A stretch of DNA of 64,000 nucleotides from assembly GCA_005503165.1 (NCBI GenBank), contig SCNT01000002.1:1-64000 (forward strand). The letters are read 5' to 3'. The notes beneath the pieces are model-generated. The model made no database searches, was not told the DNA's origin, and was given only the letters and a program-made list of their open reading frames with translations. Each line of letters opens with the position of its first letter. Position 1 is the stretch's first letter. Shown in pieces: positions 41,075 to 50,399 of the stretch. The stretch comes from Sphingomonadaceae bacterium 3R27E2-A. GTDB lineage: Bacteria > Pseudomonadota > Alphaproteobacteria > Sphingomonadales > Sphingomonadaceae. A program made the translations under genes and the position numbers.

Positions 41075-41656
41075 TTACCCCCGCAATTTCCCCAGCCCGC
41101 CAAGAATATCGTCGAGCGGATTGCCGTCGCCGTCTATGTCGATGAGCTTGCCGAGCCCGCCGAGCATGCCGCCGTCGCTCGCCGGGGCCGCGCCGCCGCC
41201 GACCGCGCCGCCGAGCACATTGCCGAGCATGCCGCCGAGGCCGCCGCCTTCGCCACCGCCCTGCTTCGCCATATAGCCCGCGACGAGCATCGCGAGGATC
41301 GGCAGCATCTTCTTGAGCGTCCCGGCATCGATGCCGGTCTTGGCCGCGGCATCGCCCGCGACGCTGCGGCTGACCTCCTTGGTCCCGAAAATCTGCCCGA
41401 GCACATCGTTGCCCGCCTCGACCGGGGTCGGCTGCGGCCCGAGCACCGCGTCGAGCAATCCGCCGCCGCCGAGCTGGCCGAGCAGCCCGCCGAGGCCCTC
41501 GACGCCGCCGCTGCCCTGTGCCTGCTTCTTGAAGCCGCCGAGGATCGCGGGGAGCAGCGCCTCGGCGCCCTGTTTCGCCATCGCCGACGGGATGCCGAGG
41601 TCCTTGGCCATCGATTCGATACCGCCGGCCTGGCTCAGGATATCGGTCAGATTCAT
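41075..41656 (-). CDS. DUF937-type Gly/Leu-rich protein
   Basis: 193 residues, function unknown. It begins MNLTDILSQAGGIESMAKDL and is dominated by Gly, Leu and Ala, with GGLGGLLGQLGGGGLLDAVL, GTLKKMLPILAMLVAGYMAK and a Gly-rich C-terminal part ending in DIDGDGNPLDDILGGLG. The aspartate-rich DIDGDGNPLDD segment looks like a calcium-binding (dockerin/EF-hand-like) loop. No signal peptide is evident. It is followed by the small hairpin CCCTCCCGCTTGCGGGAGGG near 41045-41065. Confidence 0.8.
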   Translation of the reverse strand: MNLTDILSQAGGIESMAKDLGIPSAMAKQGAEALLPAILGGFKKQAQGSGGVEGLGGLLGQLGGGGLLDAVLGPQPTPVEAGNDVLGQIFGTKEVSRSVAGDAAAKTGIDAGTLKKMLPILAMLVAGYMAKQGGGEGGGLGGMLGNVLGGAVGGGAAPASDGGMLGGLGKLIDIDGDGNPLDDILGGLGKLRG

Positions 41657-41824
41657 GATGTTATGCTCCCATACACGCGCCCGGATCGAAAGGCGGCGCC
41701 GGGGGTTATCATAGCAGCGCGCGGGCGGGGGACGAGCCGTTCATTGAGCTGTCATCTCCCGATGCCCAAGCCTAGTCTGCGGGCGTGCGACTCCGTACTG
41801 CCGCATCAATGTGGGAGCATCACC

Positions 41825-42220
41825 ATGGGTATTTTCAGCAAGATCAAGGACGCGATTTTCGGCAAAAAGGCGGAGGCCGCGACGCCCGCTCCCGCCGCCC
41901 CGGCGACGACCGCCGCGCCCGCCGCGCCGCAGCCCGTCCCCGCCGCGCCGGTCGCGATCAGCGAGGTCGATGTGGAGGCAATCCTGTCGGCACAGGCCGC
42001 GAACGCCGGGCAGGCACTCAACTGGCGCACCTCGATCGTCGACCTGATGAAATTGCTCGACATCGACCCGAGCCTCGCCAACCGCAAGGAGCTCGCGACC
42101 GAGCTGGGGTACACCGGCGACCTCGACGGCAGCGCCGAGATGAACATCTGGCTGCACAAGGCGGTGATGCGCGAGCTGGCGGCGAACGGCGGCACCGTGC
42201 CCGCCGACCTCACCGACTGA
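41825..42220 (+). CDS. DUF3597 protein
   Basis: 131 residues. The N-terminus MGIFSKIKDAIFGKKAEA is a short amphipathic basic helix. A Pro/Ala linker to about residue 40 follows, and then the DUF3597 domain with VDVEAILSAQAANAGQALNW, SIVDLMKLLDIDPSLANRK and the end WLHKAVMRELAANGG. The domain superficially resembles LysM- or peptidoglycan-associated small folds, but its function is unknown. The start at 41825 is preceded by GTGGGAG. A strong terminator follows. Confidence 0.85.
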   Translation: MGIFSKIKDAIFGKKAEAATPAPAAPATTAAPAAPQPVPAAPVAISEVDVEAILSAQAANAGQALNWRTSIVDLMKLLDIDPSLANRKELATELGYTGDLDGSAEMNIWLHKAVMRELAANGGTVPADLTD

Positions 42221-42243
42221 CCGACGCGCGATAATTTTCGACC

Positions 42244-42280
42244 GGGGCCGGGCAAGCCGATGCTTTCCCGGCCCCTTTTC
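42244..42280 (+). terminator. Intrinsic terminator of the DUF3597 gene
   Basis: GGGGCCGGG (42244-42252) pairs perfectly with CCCGGCCCC (42267-42275) and is followed by TTTT. It begins 24 bases after the stop codon. Confidence 0.85.
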
Positions 42281-42346
42281 GTTGACCGGCGGGCGGCGCC
42301 GCCTAGACAGGTTTCAATCGAAACAAGTCGCGCAAGGGAGCCGCCA

Positions 42347-44200
42347 GTGTCCAATCCGCTTTCCACCCCGATCAGTCGCCGCCGGACGCTCGCCGCGCTC
42401 GGCGCCGGTACCGCGACCCTCGCCGTTGCCGGCCCGGCCGTCGCCGAGACGATCGTGACCGGTCCGCGCACCAGCCCCGCCGATGCGTTGCTCCAGTCGA
42501 TCGCCGACAATCTGCTCGCGCAGTCGCCCGAGGGCGCGACCTCGCTCGGCATCGACACCGGCGACCGCGCCGCCGAACGCGGCAAGCTCGGTGACCGCTC
42601 GGCGGCGGGGATCAAGGCGCTCGCCGAGACACTGAAGGCCGATGTCGCGCGCGTTCGCGCCTTCGACAAGAGCGGGCTCGACCATAAGACGCGCACCAGC
42701 CTGGCAGTCGTCGACAGCGCGTACAGCGTCGCGCTCGACGGCTTTGCCCTACCCTATGGCGACGTCGCGGTCGGCGGCTGGCGCAACACGCCTTACGTGG
42801 TGATCCAGAATGTCGGCGCCTATCTCGACATCCCGAAGTTCCTCGACAGCGATCATCCGGTGAAGAATGCCGCCGATGCCGAGGCTTACCTCTCGCGCCT
42901 CAACGCCTTCCCCGGCGTGCTCGACGGCGAGACGGAGCGGCTGAAGGCGGCGGGCGGCATGGGGCTGATCGCCCCCGCCTTCCTGATCGACAAGGCGGTC
43001 AAGCAGATGGAAGCGAGCCTGGCCGACGCCAGGGCCGGCGGGTCGATGGTCGAGAGCCTCGTCCGCCGCACCGGCGAAGCGAAGATCGCGGGCGACTGGA
43101 ATGCACGCTCGGCGAAGATCGTCCAGGGCCCCGTCGCCGCGGCGCTCGAACGCCAGCTCGCCGAACTGAAGGCGCAGCGTCCCAAGGCGACGATGGACGC
43201 CGGCCTATGGGCGCGCCCGGGGGGCGACGAATGGTATGCCTGGGGCCTCCGCGCCTCGACGACGACGCGCATGACCCCCGACGAGGTCCATGCGATGGGG
43301 CGCGAGGAACTCGCCGCGCTGCACGGCCAGATGGACCCAATCCTGAGGAAAATCGGCTATACCGAGGGCTCGGTCGGCGACCGCATGAACGCACTCGCCA
43401 AGGATCCGAAGTACAAATTCCCCGACAATGACGCCGGCCGCGCCGAGATCGTCGCCTATATCCAGACCTGGCTCGGCAAGATCCGCGCCGAGCTGCCGCG
43501 CGCCTTCCGCACGCTCGTGAAGGGCAATGTCGAGGTAAAGCGGCTCCCGCTCGCCGAAGAGCCCGGCGCGCCGGCGGCCTATGGCGGCGCGGGATCGATC
43601 GACGGCAGCATCCCGGGGCGCTTCTGGATCAATTTGCGCACCACCGAGCTGCACAGCAAATATTCGCTGCCCGACCTCACAATGCACGAGGCGATCCCGG
43701 GCCATGCCTGGCAGGGCGAATATGCGCATGCGATGCCGCTGATCCGCACGATGCTGGCGTTCAACGCCTATTCGGAAGGGTGGGCCTTGTACGCAGAACA
43801 GCTCGCCGACGAGCTTGGCCTCTACGACGATTTCGAAGTCGGGCGCTTGGGCTATCTCCAGTCGCTCGCCTTTCGCGCGTGCCGCCTCGTCGTCGATACC
43901 GGGCTGCACGCCAAGCGCTGGACGCGCGAGCAGGGGGTCGAGTTTTTCGTCAAGGAGAATGGCTCGAACCCGCTCGAGGTCGCGAGTGAGATCGACCGCT
44001 ATTGCAGCTGGGCCGGTCAGGCGTGCGGCTACAAGGTCGGGCACAGCGAGATCGTGCGGCAGCGCGGACTGGCGCAAAAGGCGCTGGGCGCGAAATATGA
44101 CCTCCGCGATTTCGACGATGTCGTGGTCAAGGGCGGCAACGTGCCGCTCGACGTGCTGGCGCAGAATGTCGCCGAATATGTGAAGAGCGCGAAGGGCTGA
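42347..44200 (+). CDS. Tat-exported DUF885 protein
   Basis: 617 residues from the GTG at 42347, chosen because AAGGGAG lies nine bases upstream and because it opens a twin-arginine signal, SRRRTLAALGAGTATLAVAG. The mature part is DUF885, a family of predicted zinc peptidases: LTMHEAIPGHAWQGEY carries an HExxxGH-type site and YSEGWALYAEQLADELG a downstream acidic element. Tat export implies folding, perhaps with metal, before export to the periplasm. The TGA overlaps the ATG of the next gene (TGATG), which encodes another predicted metallopeptidase. Confidence 0.9.
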   Translation: MSNPLSTPISRRRTLAALGAGTATLAVAGPAVAETIVTGPRTSPADALLQSIADNLLAQSPEGATSLGIDTGDRAAERGKLGDRSAAGIKALAETLKADVARVRAFDKSGLDHKTRTSLAVVDSAYSVALDGFALPYGDVAVGGWRNTPYVVIQNVGAYLDIPKFLDSDHPVKNAADAEAYLSRLNAFPGVLDGETERLKAAGGMGLIAPAFLIDKAVKQMEASLADARAGGSMVESLVRRTGEAKIAGDWNARSAKIVQGPVAAALERQLAELKAQRPKATMDAGLWARPGGDEWYAWGLRASTTTRMTPDEVHAMGREELAALHGQMDPILRKIGYTEGSVGDRMNALAKDPKYKFPDNDAGRAEIVAYIQTWLGKIRAELPRAFRTLVKGNVEVKRLPLAEEPGAPAAYGGAGSIDGSIPGRFWINLRTTELHSKYSLPDLTMHEAIPGHAWQGEYAHAMPLIRTMLAFNAYSEGWALYAEQLADELGLYDDFEVGRLGYLQSLAFRACRLVVDTGLHAKRWTREQGVEFFVKENGSNPLEVASEIDRYCSWAGQACGYKVGHSEIVRQRGLAQKALGAKYDLRDFDDVVVKGGNVPLDVLAQNVAEYVKSAKG

Positions 44201-45114
44201 TGCGTTTCCTGGCGACCGCGCTGGGGGCGCTCCTGATGGCCGCGCCCGGCACGACCGAAAATTCCCCGCCGCGCGTCCAGATCGTGACGAGCGATGTCGA
44301 GCGATTCTATGCGCTGTACGACGACCCCGCGCTCGCCGCCGATCCCGATGCGCTCGCCGCGCGCTATCTCGCCGATGCATCGCCGGGGCTCGAAGAGTTC
44401 ATGGTCATGCGCCGGATCACGCCCGAACGCGTCGCAAAGGCTCTGCGCGAAAAACCCCAGCTCTTTGCCGACGCGCGGGGCTGCGCCGCGACGCTCGGCA
44501 ATGTCCGCCGCCGGTTGACCGCCGCGGCCGACCGGCTGGCGGCGCTTTATCACCCGGCGATCTTCCCGCCGATCACCATCGCAATCAGCCGCGGCACGCC
44601 GGTCGCGGCGGCCAATGGCAAGGGGCTCTATGTCTCGCTCGAGGCGCTCTGCGCGGCGAAATTCTTCGAAACCGACGACGAGGATCGCTTCGTCCATGTG
44701 ATCGCGCACGAATATGTCCATGCCCAGCAGCCGTTGGCACAGGTCGAAAGCGACAGCGACACCGTGCTGCACGCCGCGCTCGTCGAGGGCGCCGCCGAAT
44801 TCGTTGCCGAACAGATCGGCGGATCGGTCGCCTACACCCATCTGCACCGCTGGGCGGCGGGGCGCGAAGCCCAGATCGAGACGGCCTTTCTCGCCGAAAA
44901 AGACGGCAAGGCGAGTGATTCGCGCTGGGTCTACAACCAGCTCGGCACCGCCGACTGGCCGGGCGACCTCGGCTATTGGGTCGGCTACCGCGTCGCGAAG
45001 GCCTATTATCACCGCAACCCCGACAAGCAGGCAGCGATCAGGGCGATCATCGAGATGAAGGACCCGGACGCCTTCCTTGCGGAGAGCGGCTGGACGCCGG
45101 GGATGACGCTCTAG
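44200..45114 (+). CDS. Predicted zinc metallopeptidase (DUF2268-like)
   Basis: 304 residues. The N-terminus (RFLATALGALLMAAPGTTEN) looks like a signal peptide. VIAHEYVHAQQP contains an HExxH zinc site, and LVEGAAEFVAEQIGG lies about 20 residues later as the third-ligand glutamate region, as in DUF2268-type gluzincins. The start is translationally coupled to the DUF885 gene. Substrates are unknown. Its TAG stop shares the palindrome CTAG with the stop of the convergent gene at 45111. Confidence 0.78.
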   Translation: MRFLATALGALLMAAPGTTENSPPRVQIVTSDVERFYALYDDPALAADPDALAARYLADASPGLEEFMVMRRITPERVAKALREKPQLFADARGCAATLGNVRRRLTAAADRLAALYHPAIFPPITIAISRGTPVAAANGKGLYVSLEALCAAKFFETDDEDRFVHVIAHEYVHAQQPLAQVESDSDTVLHAALVEGAAEFVAEQIGGSVAYTHLHRWAAGREAQIETAFLAEKDGKASDSRWVYNQLGTADWPGDLGYWVGYRVAKAYYHRNPDKQAAIRAIIEMKDPDAFLAESGWTPGMTL

Positions 45115-45563
45115 GCCGGCAGGGGGGCCAGGTCGGGGTCGACGAAGCCCCGCCGCGCCGAAACCGAAAACAGCAGCTCGCGGCTGTAGAAGCGCAGCGG
45201 CCAGTCGCGGCGGCCGACGTCGGACGTCAGCATCGCGTTGACGCGCGCCAGCAGCCCCGTCTCGGTCGTTTCGGACAGGAAATGCCGCACCCCGGCGACA
45301 TAGGCGCGGGTGATGCTGTCGTGATAGCCGCCATGGTCGTCGTTCACCCCGCCGACGCTTTCGTTGAAGCGGCTGATGATCGTGGCGATCTCGGCGTCGA
45401 CATCGACGTCGGGGCGCTCGCTGAGCAGCCAGAGGCAGGCACCGAGGTGCGCTTCGTGCGTCCAGGCTTCGCGTGGCAGGGTGCGCGCGAGCAGCCCCTC
45501 GCCGATCGCGCGGATTTCATTGTCGCCGGCGAACAAGCGGGGCGAATATTCGGTAGTCATCAT
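45111..45563 (-). CDS. Conserved hypothetical protein
   Basis: 150 residues, mostly helical and soluble, with no signal peptide or membrane segment. Notable stretches are EAWTHEAHLGACLWLLSERP, HGGYHDSITRAYVAGVRHFL and GRRDWPLRFYSRELLFSVSA. The WTHEAHL and GGYHDSITR pieces hold several His and could bind a metal. No known family is assigned. It lies downstream of pckA on the same strand with a hairpin between (45573-45594). Confidence 0.75.
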   Translation of the reverse strand: MMTTEYSPRLFAGDNEIRAIGEGLLARTLPREAWTHEAHLGACLWLLSERPDVDVDAEIATIISRFNESVGGVNDDHGGYHDSITRAYVAGVRHFLSETTETGLLARVNAMLTSDVGRRDWPLRFYSRELLFSVSARRGFVDPDLAPLPA

Positions 45564-45572
45564 TCCGGTCCT

Positions 45573-45594
45573 TCCGGGTGAATGGCCACCCGGA
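45573..45594. other. 8-bp hairpin between pckA and the 150-residue gene
   Basis: TCCGGGTG (45573-45580) pairs with CACCCGGA (45587-45594) across six bases. It follows the pckA stop by 14 bases on the minus strand and lies just upstream of the next start codon. No T-run is present, so it may only slow or process read-through. Confidence 0.4.
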
Positions 45595-45608
45595 GAAACC
45601 GGGGGAGA

Positions 45609-47210
45609 TTATGCTGCGACGGCCGCCTGCGGCGCGGCCTGGCGGACGCCTTCGTCGACATGGTCCGCAAATTGCGCGAAATTGTCGATGAACTGGCCGA
45701 CGAGCGTTTGCGCGGTGCGGTCGTAGGCCGCCTTGTCGGCCCAAGCCTCGCGCGGGTCGAGGAGCGCCGAATCGACACCAGGCACCGCGACGGGCACCTG
45801 GAAGCCAAAATTCGGGTCCTTGCGGAATTCGGCATCGTTCAGGCTGCCGTCGAGCGCGGCGTTGAGCAAAGCGCGGGTCGCCTTGATCGGCATGCGCTTG
45901 ATGCCGTCCATCGTCGCCATGCCGCCGGTCCAGCCGGTGTTGACCAGCCAGCACTGGACGCCGCCCCTGGCGATGCGCTCCTTGAGGAGGTTGCCGTAGA
46001 CCGACGGGTGGCGCGGCATGAAGGGCGCGCCGAAGCAGGTCGAGAAGGTTGCCTCGGGCTCGGTCACGCCGATCTCCGTGCCGGCGACGCGCGCGGTGTA
46101 GCCCGACAGGAAATGGTACATTGCCTGGTCGGGGGTCAGCTTCGCGATCGGGGGCAAAACGCCATAGGCATCGGCGGTGAGCATGATGATGTTCTGCGGC
46201 ACCGGACCCATATTGTGTTCCGACGTGTTCGGAATGAAGTCGATCGGGTAGCTGCCGCGGCTGTTCTCGGCGAGGCTCGCGTCGTCGAAATCGAGTTCGC
46301 GCGTCTCGTCGTCCATCACGACATTTTCGAGTACCGTACCGAAGCGCTTCGTCGTCGCATAGATTTCGGGCTCGGCCTCGGGCGAGAGGCGGATCATCTT
46401 GGCGTAGCAGCCGCCTTCGAAATTGAAGACCGCGGTGTCCGACCATCCATGCTCGTCGTCGCCGATCAGCGTGCGCGAAGCGTCGGCCGACAAGGTGGTC
46501 TTGCCGGTGCCCGACAGGCCGAAGAAGACCGCGGTGTCGCCGTTCGGGCCGATGTTCGCCGAGCAATGCATCGGCATCACGCCCTTCACCGGGAGCAGGT
46601 AATTGAGGATGCCGAACACCGACTTCTTCATCTCGCCGGCATATTGCGTGCCGCCGATCAGGATCAGCTTCTCGCTGAAATTGACCGCGATCACCGTTTC
46701 GGTGCGCGTGCCATGCTTCGCCGGGTCGGCGCGGAAGCTCGGCAGGTCGAGGATCGTATATTCGGCCGCAAACGCCGCTAGCTCCGCATCGGTCGGACGG
46801 CAGAGCAGGGTGCGGATGAACTGGCTGTGCCAGGCGAATTCGGTGACGACCTGCACCGCGACGCGATGTTCGGGCTGCGAACCGCCGAACAGCTGCTGGC
46901 GATAGAGGCGCGGGCGCTCGGCCAGATGCGCAAGAAAGTCGGCCTTGAGCGCAGCGAAATGCGCCGGCGTCATCGCCACGTTGGTCTTGCCCCACCAGAT
47001 GGTGCCCTGCGTCTCGTCGTCTTGGACGATGAACTTGTCCTTTGCCGAACGGCCGGTGTGCTTGCCCGTCGCGACGACGAGCGGGCCGTCCTTGGCGAGT
47101 CGGCCTTCGCCCTGGCGGACGGCTTCCTCGATCAGCCGCGCCGTGCCCCAGTTTTCGGCCACTTCCGCCGCCGTTTTCACGGTCGTCGAACCGATCACCA
47201 CATCCGTCAT
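45609..47210 (-). CDS. pckA: Phosphoenolpyruvate carboxykinase (ATP)
   Basis: Converts oxaloacetate and ATP to phosphoenolpyruvate, the first step of gluconeogenesis. The 533 residues have the family P-loop [13 protein letters not shown], the metal and oxaloacetate site [25 protein letters not shown], and the adenine-loop [11 protein letters not shown]. It is divergent from the ChvI/ChvG genes and near the PTS genes, an arrangement conserved in alphaproteobacteria where ChvI and PTS control of carbon use has been reported. Shared control is plausible but not shown here. Confidence 0.96.
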   Translation of the reverse strand: MTDVVIGSTTVKTAAEVAENWGTARLIEEAVRQGEGRLAKDGPLVVATGKHTGRSAKDKFIVQDDETQGTIWWGKTNVAMTPAHFAALKADFLAHLAERPRLYRQQLFGGSQPEHRVAVQVVTEFAWHSQFIRTLLCRPTDAELAAFAAEYTILDLPSFRADPAKHGTRTETVIAVNFSEKLILIGGTQYAGEMKKSVFGILNYLLPVKGVMPMHCSANIGPNGDTAVFFGLSGTGKTTLSADASRTLIGDDEHGWSDTAVFNFEGGCYAKMIRLSPEAEPEIYATTKRFGTVLENVVMDDETRELDFDDASLAENSRGSYPIDFIPNTSEHNMGPVPQNIIMLTADAYGVLPPIAKLTPDQAMYHFLSGYTARVAGTEIGVTEPEATFSTCFGAPFMPRHPSVYGNLLKERIARGGVQCWLVNTGWTGGMATMDGIKRMPIKATRALLNAALDGSLNDAEFRKDPNFGFQVPVAVPGVDSALLDPREAWADKAAYDRTAQTLVGQFIDNFAQFADHVDEGVRQAAPQAAVAA

Positions 47211-47477
47211 GACTCAAGCCTTTCCCAAATTTTCGTCCGCCTTTGCATACCTATGCAGCGCATGCCAAGCGAAAGCGCTGGGCCCGCATGAACATGGGTG
47301 CCGACGGGACGTCGAATTCCGAAATTGCGGTCGCGTTAGCGGGGTTGGAGGAAGAGGTCAAAAGATTAAAGGCGGGTTCGGCGCCCGCGCCCTAAGGGAA
47401 CCGGGGCAGGTGCGCGATGTTGTGACGGGACGGCACATCGGCTAGTTGCCGGGGCGTCCGCCCCAAATGGAAAGAGC

Positions 47478-48188
47478 ATGACGGCAACCATCGCGCTGGT
47501 CGACGACGACCGCAACATCCTGCAATCGCTGTCGATCGCGCTCCAGGCCGAGGGCTTCGTCACGCGCGTCTATTCGGACGGCGAGGCGGCGCTGAAGCCG
47601 CTGATCGACAATCCGCCCGACCTGGCCGTCTTCGACATCAAGATGCCGCGGATGGACGGGCTCGAACTGCTGCGGCGCCTTCGCGAAAAGAGCCAGCTGC
47701 CGGTGATCTTCCTGACCAGCAAGGACGACGAGATCGACGAGGCTTTGGGGCTCGCGATGGGCGCCGACGACTATATCGCCAAGCCCTTCTCCCAGCGCCT
47801 GGTGATCGCGCGCATCCGCGCGATATTGCGCCGCGTCGAACTCAACAAAAATGCGCCCGGCGATGAAGACGAACCCGTTGCCGACCCCATCACCCGCGGA
47901 CGTCTCAGCATGGATCCCGCGCGGCACAAGGTCGAGTGGGACGGCAAGGACGTAACCCTTACCGTCACCGAATTCCTGATCCTCGAAACGCTGGCGAGCC
48001 GCCCGGGCATCGTACGCAGCCGCAACCAGCTGATGGACGCCGCCTATCAGGACGACGTCTATATCGACGACCGCACGATCGACAGCCACATCAAGCGCCT
48101 GCGCCGCAAGTTCCGCGAGGTCGACCCCGATTTCGACGCGATCGCAACACTTTACGGGGCCGGATACCGCTTTGCCGACGAAGGTTGA
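47478..48188 (+). CDS. chvI: OmpR-family response regulator ChvI
   Basis: 236 residues. The receiver domain has the acidic pocket DDDRN, the phosphorylated Asp in [11 protein letters not shown], and FLTSKDDE and KPF as the Thr and Lys positions. The C-terminal winged helix contains [36 protein letters not shown] and YGAGYRF. With ChvG it governs envelope, acid-stress and nutrient genes in rhizobia and Agrobacterium. The kinase gene starts 17 bases before this stop codon. The partner identification rests on the chvI-chvG-hprK neighbourhood. Confidence 0.93.
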   Translation: MTATIALVDDDRNILQSLSIALQAEGFVTRVYSDGEAALKPLIDNPPDLAVFDIKMPRMDGLELLRRLREKSQLPVIFLTSKDDEIDEALGLAMGADDYIAKPFSQRLVIARIRAILRRVELNKNAPGDEDEPVADPITRGRLSMDPARHKVEWDGKDVTLTVTEFLILETLASRPGIVRSRNQLMDAAYQDDVYIDDRTIDSHIKRLRRKFREVDPDFDAIATLYGAGYRFADEG

Positions 48189-49767
48189 TCCCGCACGAGA
48201 CGCCGAAGACCAGCCGCTCGTCTGGTCGGCGCGCTGGTCGCTGACAACGCGCATCCTGGCGGTCAATATCCTCGCGATCGCGCTGCTCGCGGGGGGCTTC
48301 TTCTATCTCGACACCTATCGCAGCCGGCTGGTCGACACCCGCATCGGGGTAATGGAGGAACAGCTCGCGATGCTTGACGACGCGCTCGAGGCAGCGCGCC
48401 CCGACCAGCGCCAGCGGCTGATCGACGCCTTCACCCGCACGACCGAATCGCGGCTGCGCTTCTATGGTCGCGATGGCGCCCGCAGCTACGACAGTTTCGA
48501 CCATGGGCCGCCGACCTACACGTTGCGCGATCCCAATATCCAGCCGTGGAAGCGCGACGCGGCGCGCGCGATGGACCGCGGCATCGACTGGATCGTCGGC
48601 GCGCCCAACTATCCCGATTTCGAGGAGCCCGCGGTCGACCGCGCCGAATCCTGGCCCGAGGTCGCCGCGACGCTGACGAGCGGCACGGGAACGACACGTT
48701 TCCGCTACGCCCGCGAGCGCACGCCGTTGCTCAGCGCGACGCGCGTCGTCGATCTCGACACGCCGCAGGTGATGCTGATGACGCTGAACGCGCGCGACAT
48801 CACGCGCACCGTGCGCGCCGAGCGCTTCCGCCTCGCCGTCGTCGTCGCGGTGGTGCTGCTCGCCTCGGTGCTGCTGTCGCTCTTCCTGGCGCGCACGATC
48901 GTGCGCCCGCTGCGCAAGCTCGCGCGCGCCGCGGTGCGCGTGCGGCTGGGGCGCGCGCGCGAGGTCGTGGTGCCGCGGCTGCCGAGCCGCCGCGACGAGA
49001 TCGGCACGCTCGCGCGCGCCCTCAGCGACATGACGCAGGCCCTCAGGGAGCGCATCGACGCGGGCGAGCATTTCGCCGCCGACGTGACGCACGAGCTCAA
49101 GAATCCGATCGCCTCGGTGCGCTCGGCGATCGAGGGGCTGGGACGCGTCAAGACCGACGAGCAGCGCGCCCAATTGCTCGCCATCGCCGACGAGGATGTT
49201 AGGCGGCTCGACCGGCTGGTCACCGACATCAGCGACGCGAGCCGCATCGACGCGCAATTGTCGCGCACCAGTTTCGAGCCGATCGACGTCGGGCTGATGA
49301 TCGAATCGATGCTCGCCGCGCGCGCGGCGCGCGCCGAAGGCAGCGACATACCGCAGCCGCGCATCGCCTTTGCACGCCCGCGCAAGGGCACGACGATGGT
49401 CATGGGTGACGGCCACCGGCTGGAGCGCGTGATCGACAATGTCATCGACAATGCGATCAGCTTCTCGCCCCCCGGCGGGCTGGTCTGCATGCGCGCGACG
49501 CGGCTGGGCAGCGACGTCCATATCGGGGTCGACGACGACGGTCCCGGCATCGAACCCGCGCAGCGCGAGGCCATTTTCCGTCGTTTCCACAGCGAACGCC
49601 CCGACGGCGCCTTCGGCCGCCACAGCGGCCTTGGCCTCGCGATCGCGCGCACGATCGTCGAGGGCCACAACGGCCATATCGCTGCGCGCGATCGCGACGA
49701 CGGGAAACCGGGCGCCAGCCTGCTGATCACGCTGCCCGCGGCGGAGGGGAATGGCGAGACGAGCTAA
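48172..49767 (+). CDS. chvG: Sensor histidine kinase ChvG
   Basis: 531 residues. Two membrane segments, about residues 27-45 and 220-240, flank a periplasmic sensor domain. A HAMP domain ([16 protein letters not shown]) follows. The H-box is [20 protein letters not shown], the N-box [11 protein letters not shown], and the ATP site [11 protein letters not shown] and HSGLGLAIA. The periplasmic domain is bound by the repressor ExoR in rhizobia; no exoR is in this window. The TAA stop is formed by the first bases of a dispersed repeat. Confidence 0.93.
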   Translation: MPTKVDPARDAEDQPLVWSARWSLTTRILAVNILAIALLAGGFFYLDTYRSRLVDTRIGVMEEQLAMLDDALEAARPDQRQRLIDAFTRTTESRLRFYGRDGARSYDSFDHGPPTYTLRDPNIQPWKRDAARAMDRGIDWIVGAPNYPDFEEPAVDRAESWPEVAATLTSGTGTTRFRYARERTPLLSATRVVDLDTPQVMLMTLNARDITRTVRAERFRLAVVVAVVLLASVLLSLFLARTIVRPLRKLARAAVRVRLGRAREVVVPRLPSRRDEIGTLARALSDMTQALRERIDAGEHFAADVTHELKNPIASVRSAIEGLGRVKTDEQRAQLLAIADEDVRRLDRLVTDISDASRIDAQLSRTSFEPIDVGLMIESMLAARAARAEGSDIPQPRIAFARPRKGTTMVMGDGHRLERVIDNVIDNAISFSPPGGLVCMRATRLGSDVHIGVDDDGPGIEPAQREAIFRRFHSERPDGAFGRHSGLGLAIARTIVEGHNGHIAARDRDDGKPGASLLITLPAAEGNGETS

Positions 49768-49906
49768 TCCTCCCTGTGGCGAAGCCATGGGGAGGTGGCA
49801 GCGGCTTCAGCCGCTGACGGAGGGGCGATTGCACCAACGCCGCAAGGCCCCTCCACCACTCGCTGCGCGAGCGGTCCCCCTCCCCACGGCTTCGCCGCAG
49901 GGAGGA
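49765..49906. repeat. Dispersed palindromic intergenic repeat, copy 8
   Basis: Begins TAATCCTCCCTGTGGCGAAG and ends CGCCGCAGGGAGGAT with the GGCAGCGGCTTCAGCCGCTG hairpin. Its first three bases are the chvG stop codon. It separates chvG from hprK, so the two might not be a single simple transcript. Confidence 0.92.
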
Positions 49907-49955
49907 TCGGGTATCACCTTGCCCCGTCGCTGACACGCCGGTAAGCCTCTCGGCC

Positions 49956-50399
49956 ATGCTGCCGCGCCGGACCGCACTCGATATCGTCAATATCCACGCC
50001 AGCTGCGTCGCGGCGGGCAGCCGCGGCATCTTGATCCTCGGCGCGTCGGGCCAGGGCAAGTCCGACCTGGCGCTGCGCCTGATTGATCGCGGCGCGCGGC
50101 TGGTCGCTGACGACCGCTGCGACATCTGGTTCGACCGCGGCCGCCTGTGGTGCCGCCCGCCCGCGAACCTCGCGGGCAAGATGGAAGTGCGCGGGGTCGG
50201 CATCGTCGACCAGCCTTTCGTCGCGCCGGTCCCGCTCGCACTCGCGGTGCGGCTCAGCGAGCGTCCCGAGCGCATGCCCCCGGCCAACCAGAGCGAGATG
50301 GTCGCCGGGCGTTCGCTGCCCGCGCTGCTGCTCGCGGGGTTCGAAGCGTCGGCGCCGATCAAGGTGCTGATGGCGCTCGACCGGCTGGGCAGCACCTGA
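49956..50399 (+). CDS. hprK: HPr kinase/phosphorylase, short alphaproteobacterial form
   Basis: Phosphorylates and dephosphorylates a serine of HPr. At 147 residues it holds only the catalytic domain; Gram-positive HprK is about 310 with an N-terminal domain. The P-loop GASGQGKS is at 29-36, followed by RLVADDRCDIWF and the HprK signature region MEVRGVGIVDQPF. The stop TGA overlaps the rapZ ATG (50397-50401). A target serine is present in HPr, encoded three genes downstream. Confidence 0.93.
   Translation: MLPRRTALDIVNIHASCVAAGSRGILILGASGQGKSDLALRLIDRGARLVADDRCDIWFDRGRLWCRPPANLAGKMEVRGVGIVDQPFVAPVPLALAVRLSERPERMPPANQSEMVAGRSLPALLLAGFEASAPIKVLMALDRLGST

Noticed and set aside
49956..50399. HprK considered truncated or broken
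   Set aside because: Short HprK with only the catalytic domain is normal in alphaproteobacteria, and the P-loop and signature region are intact.
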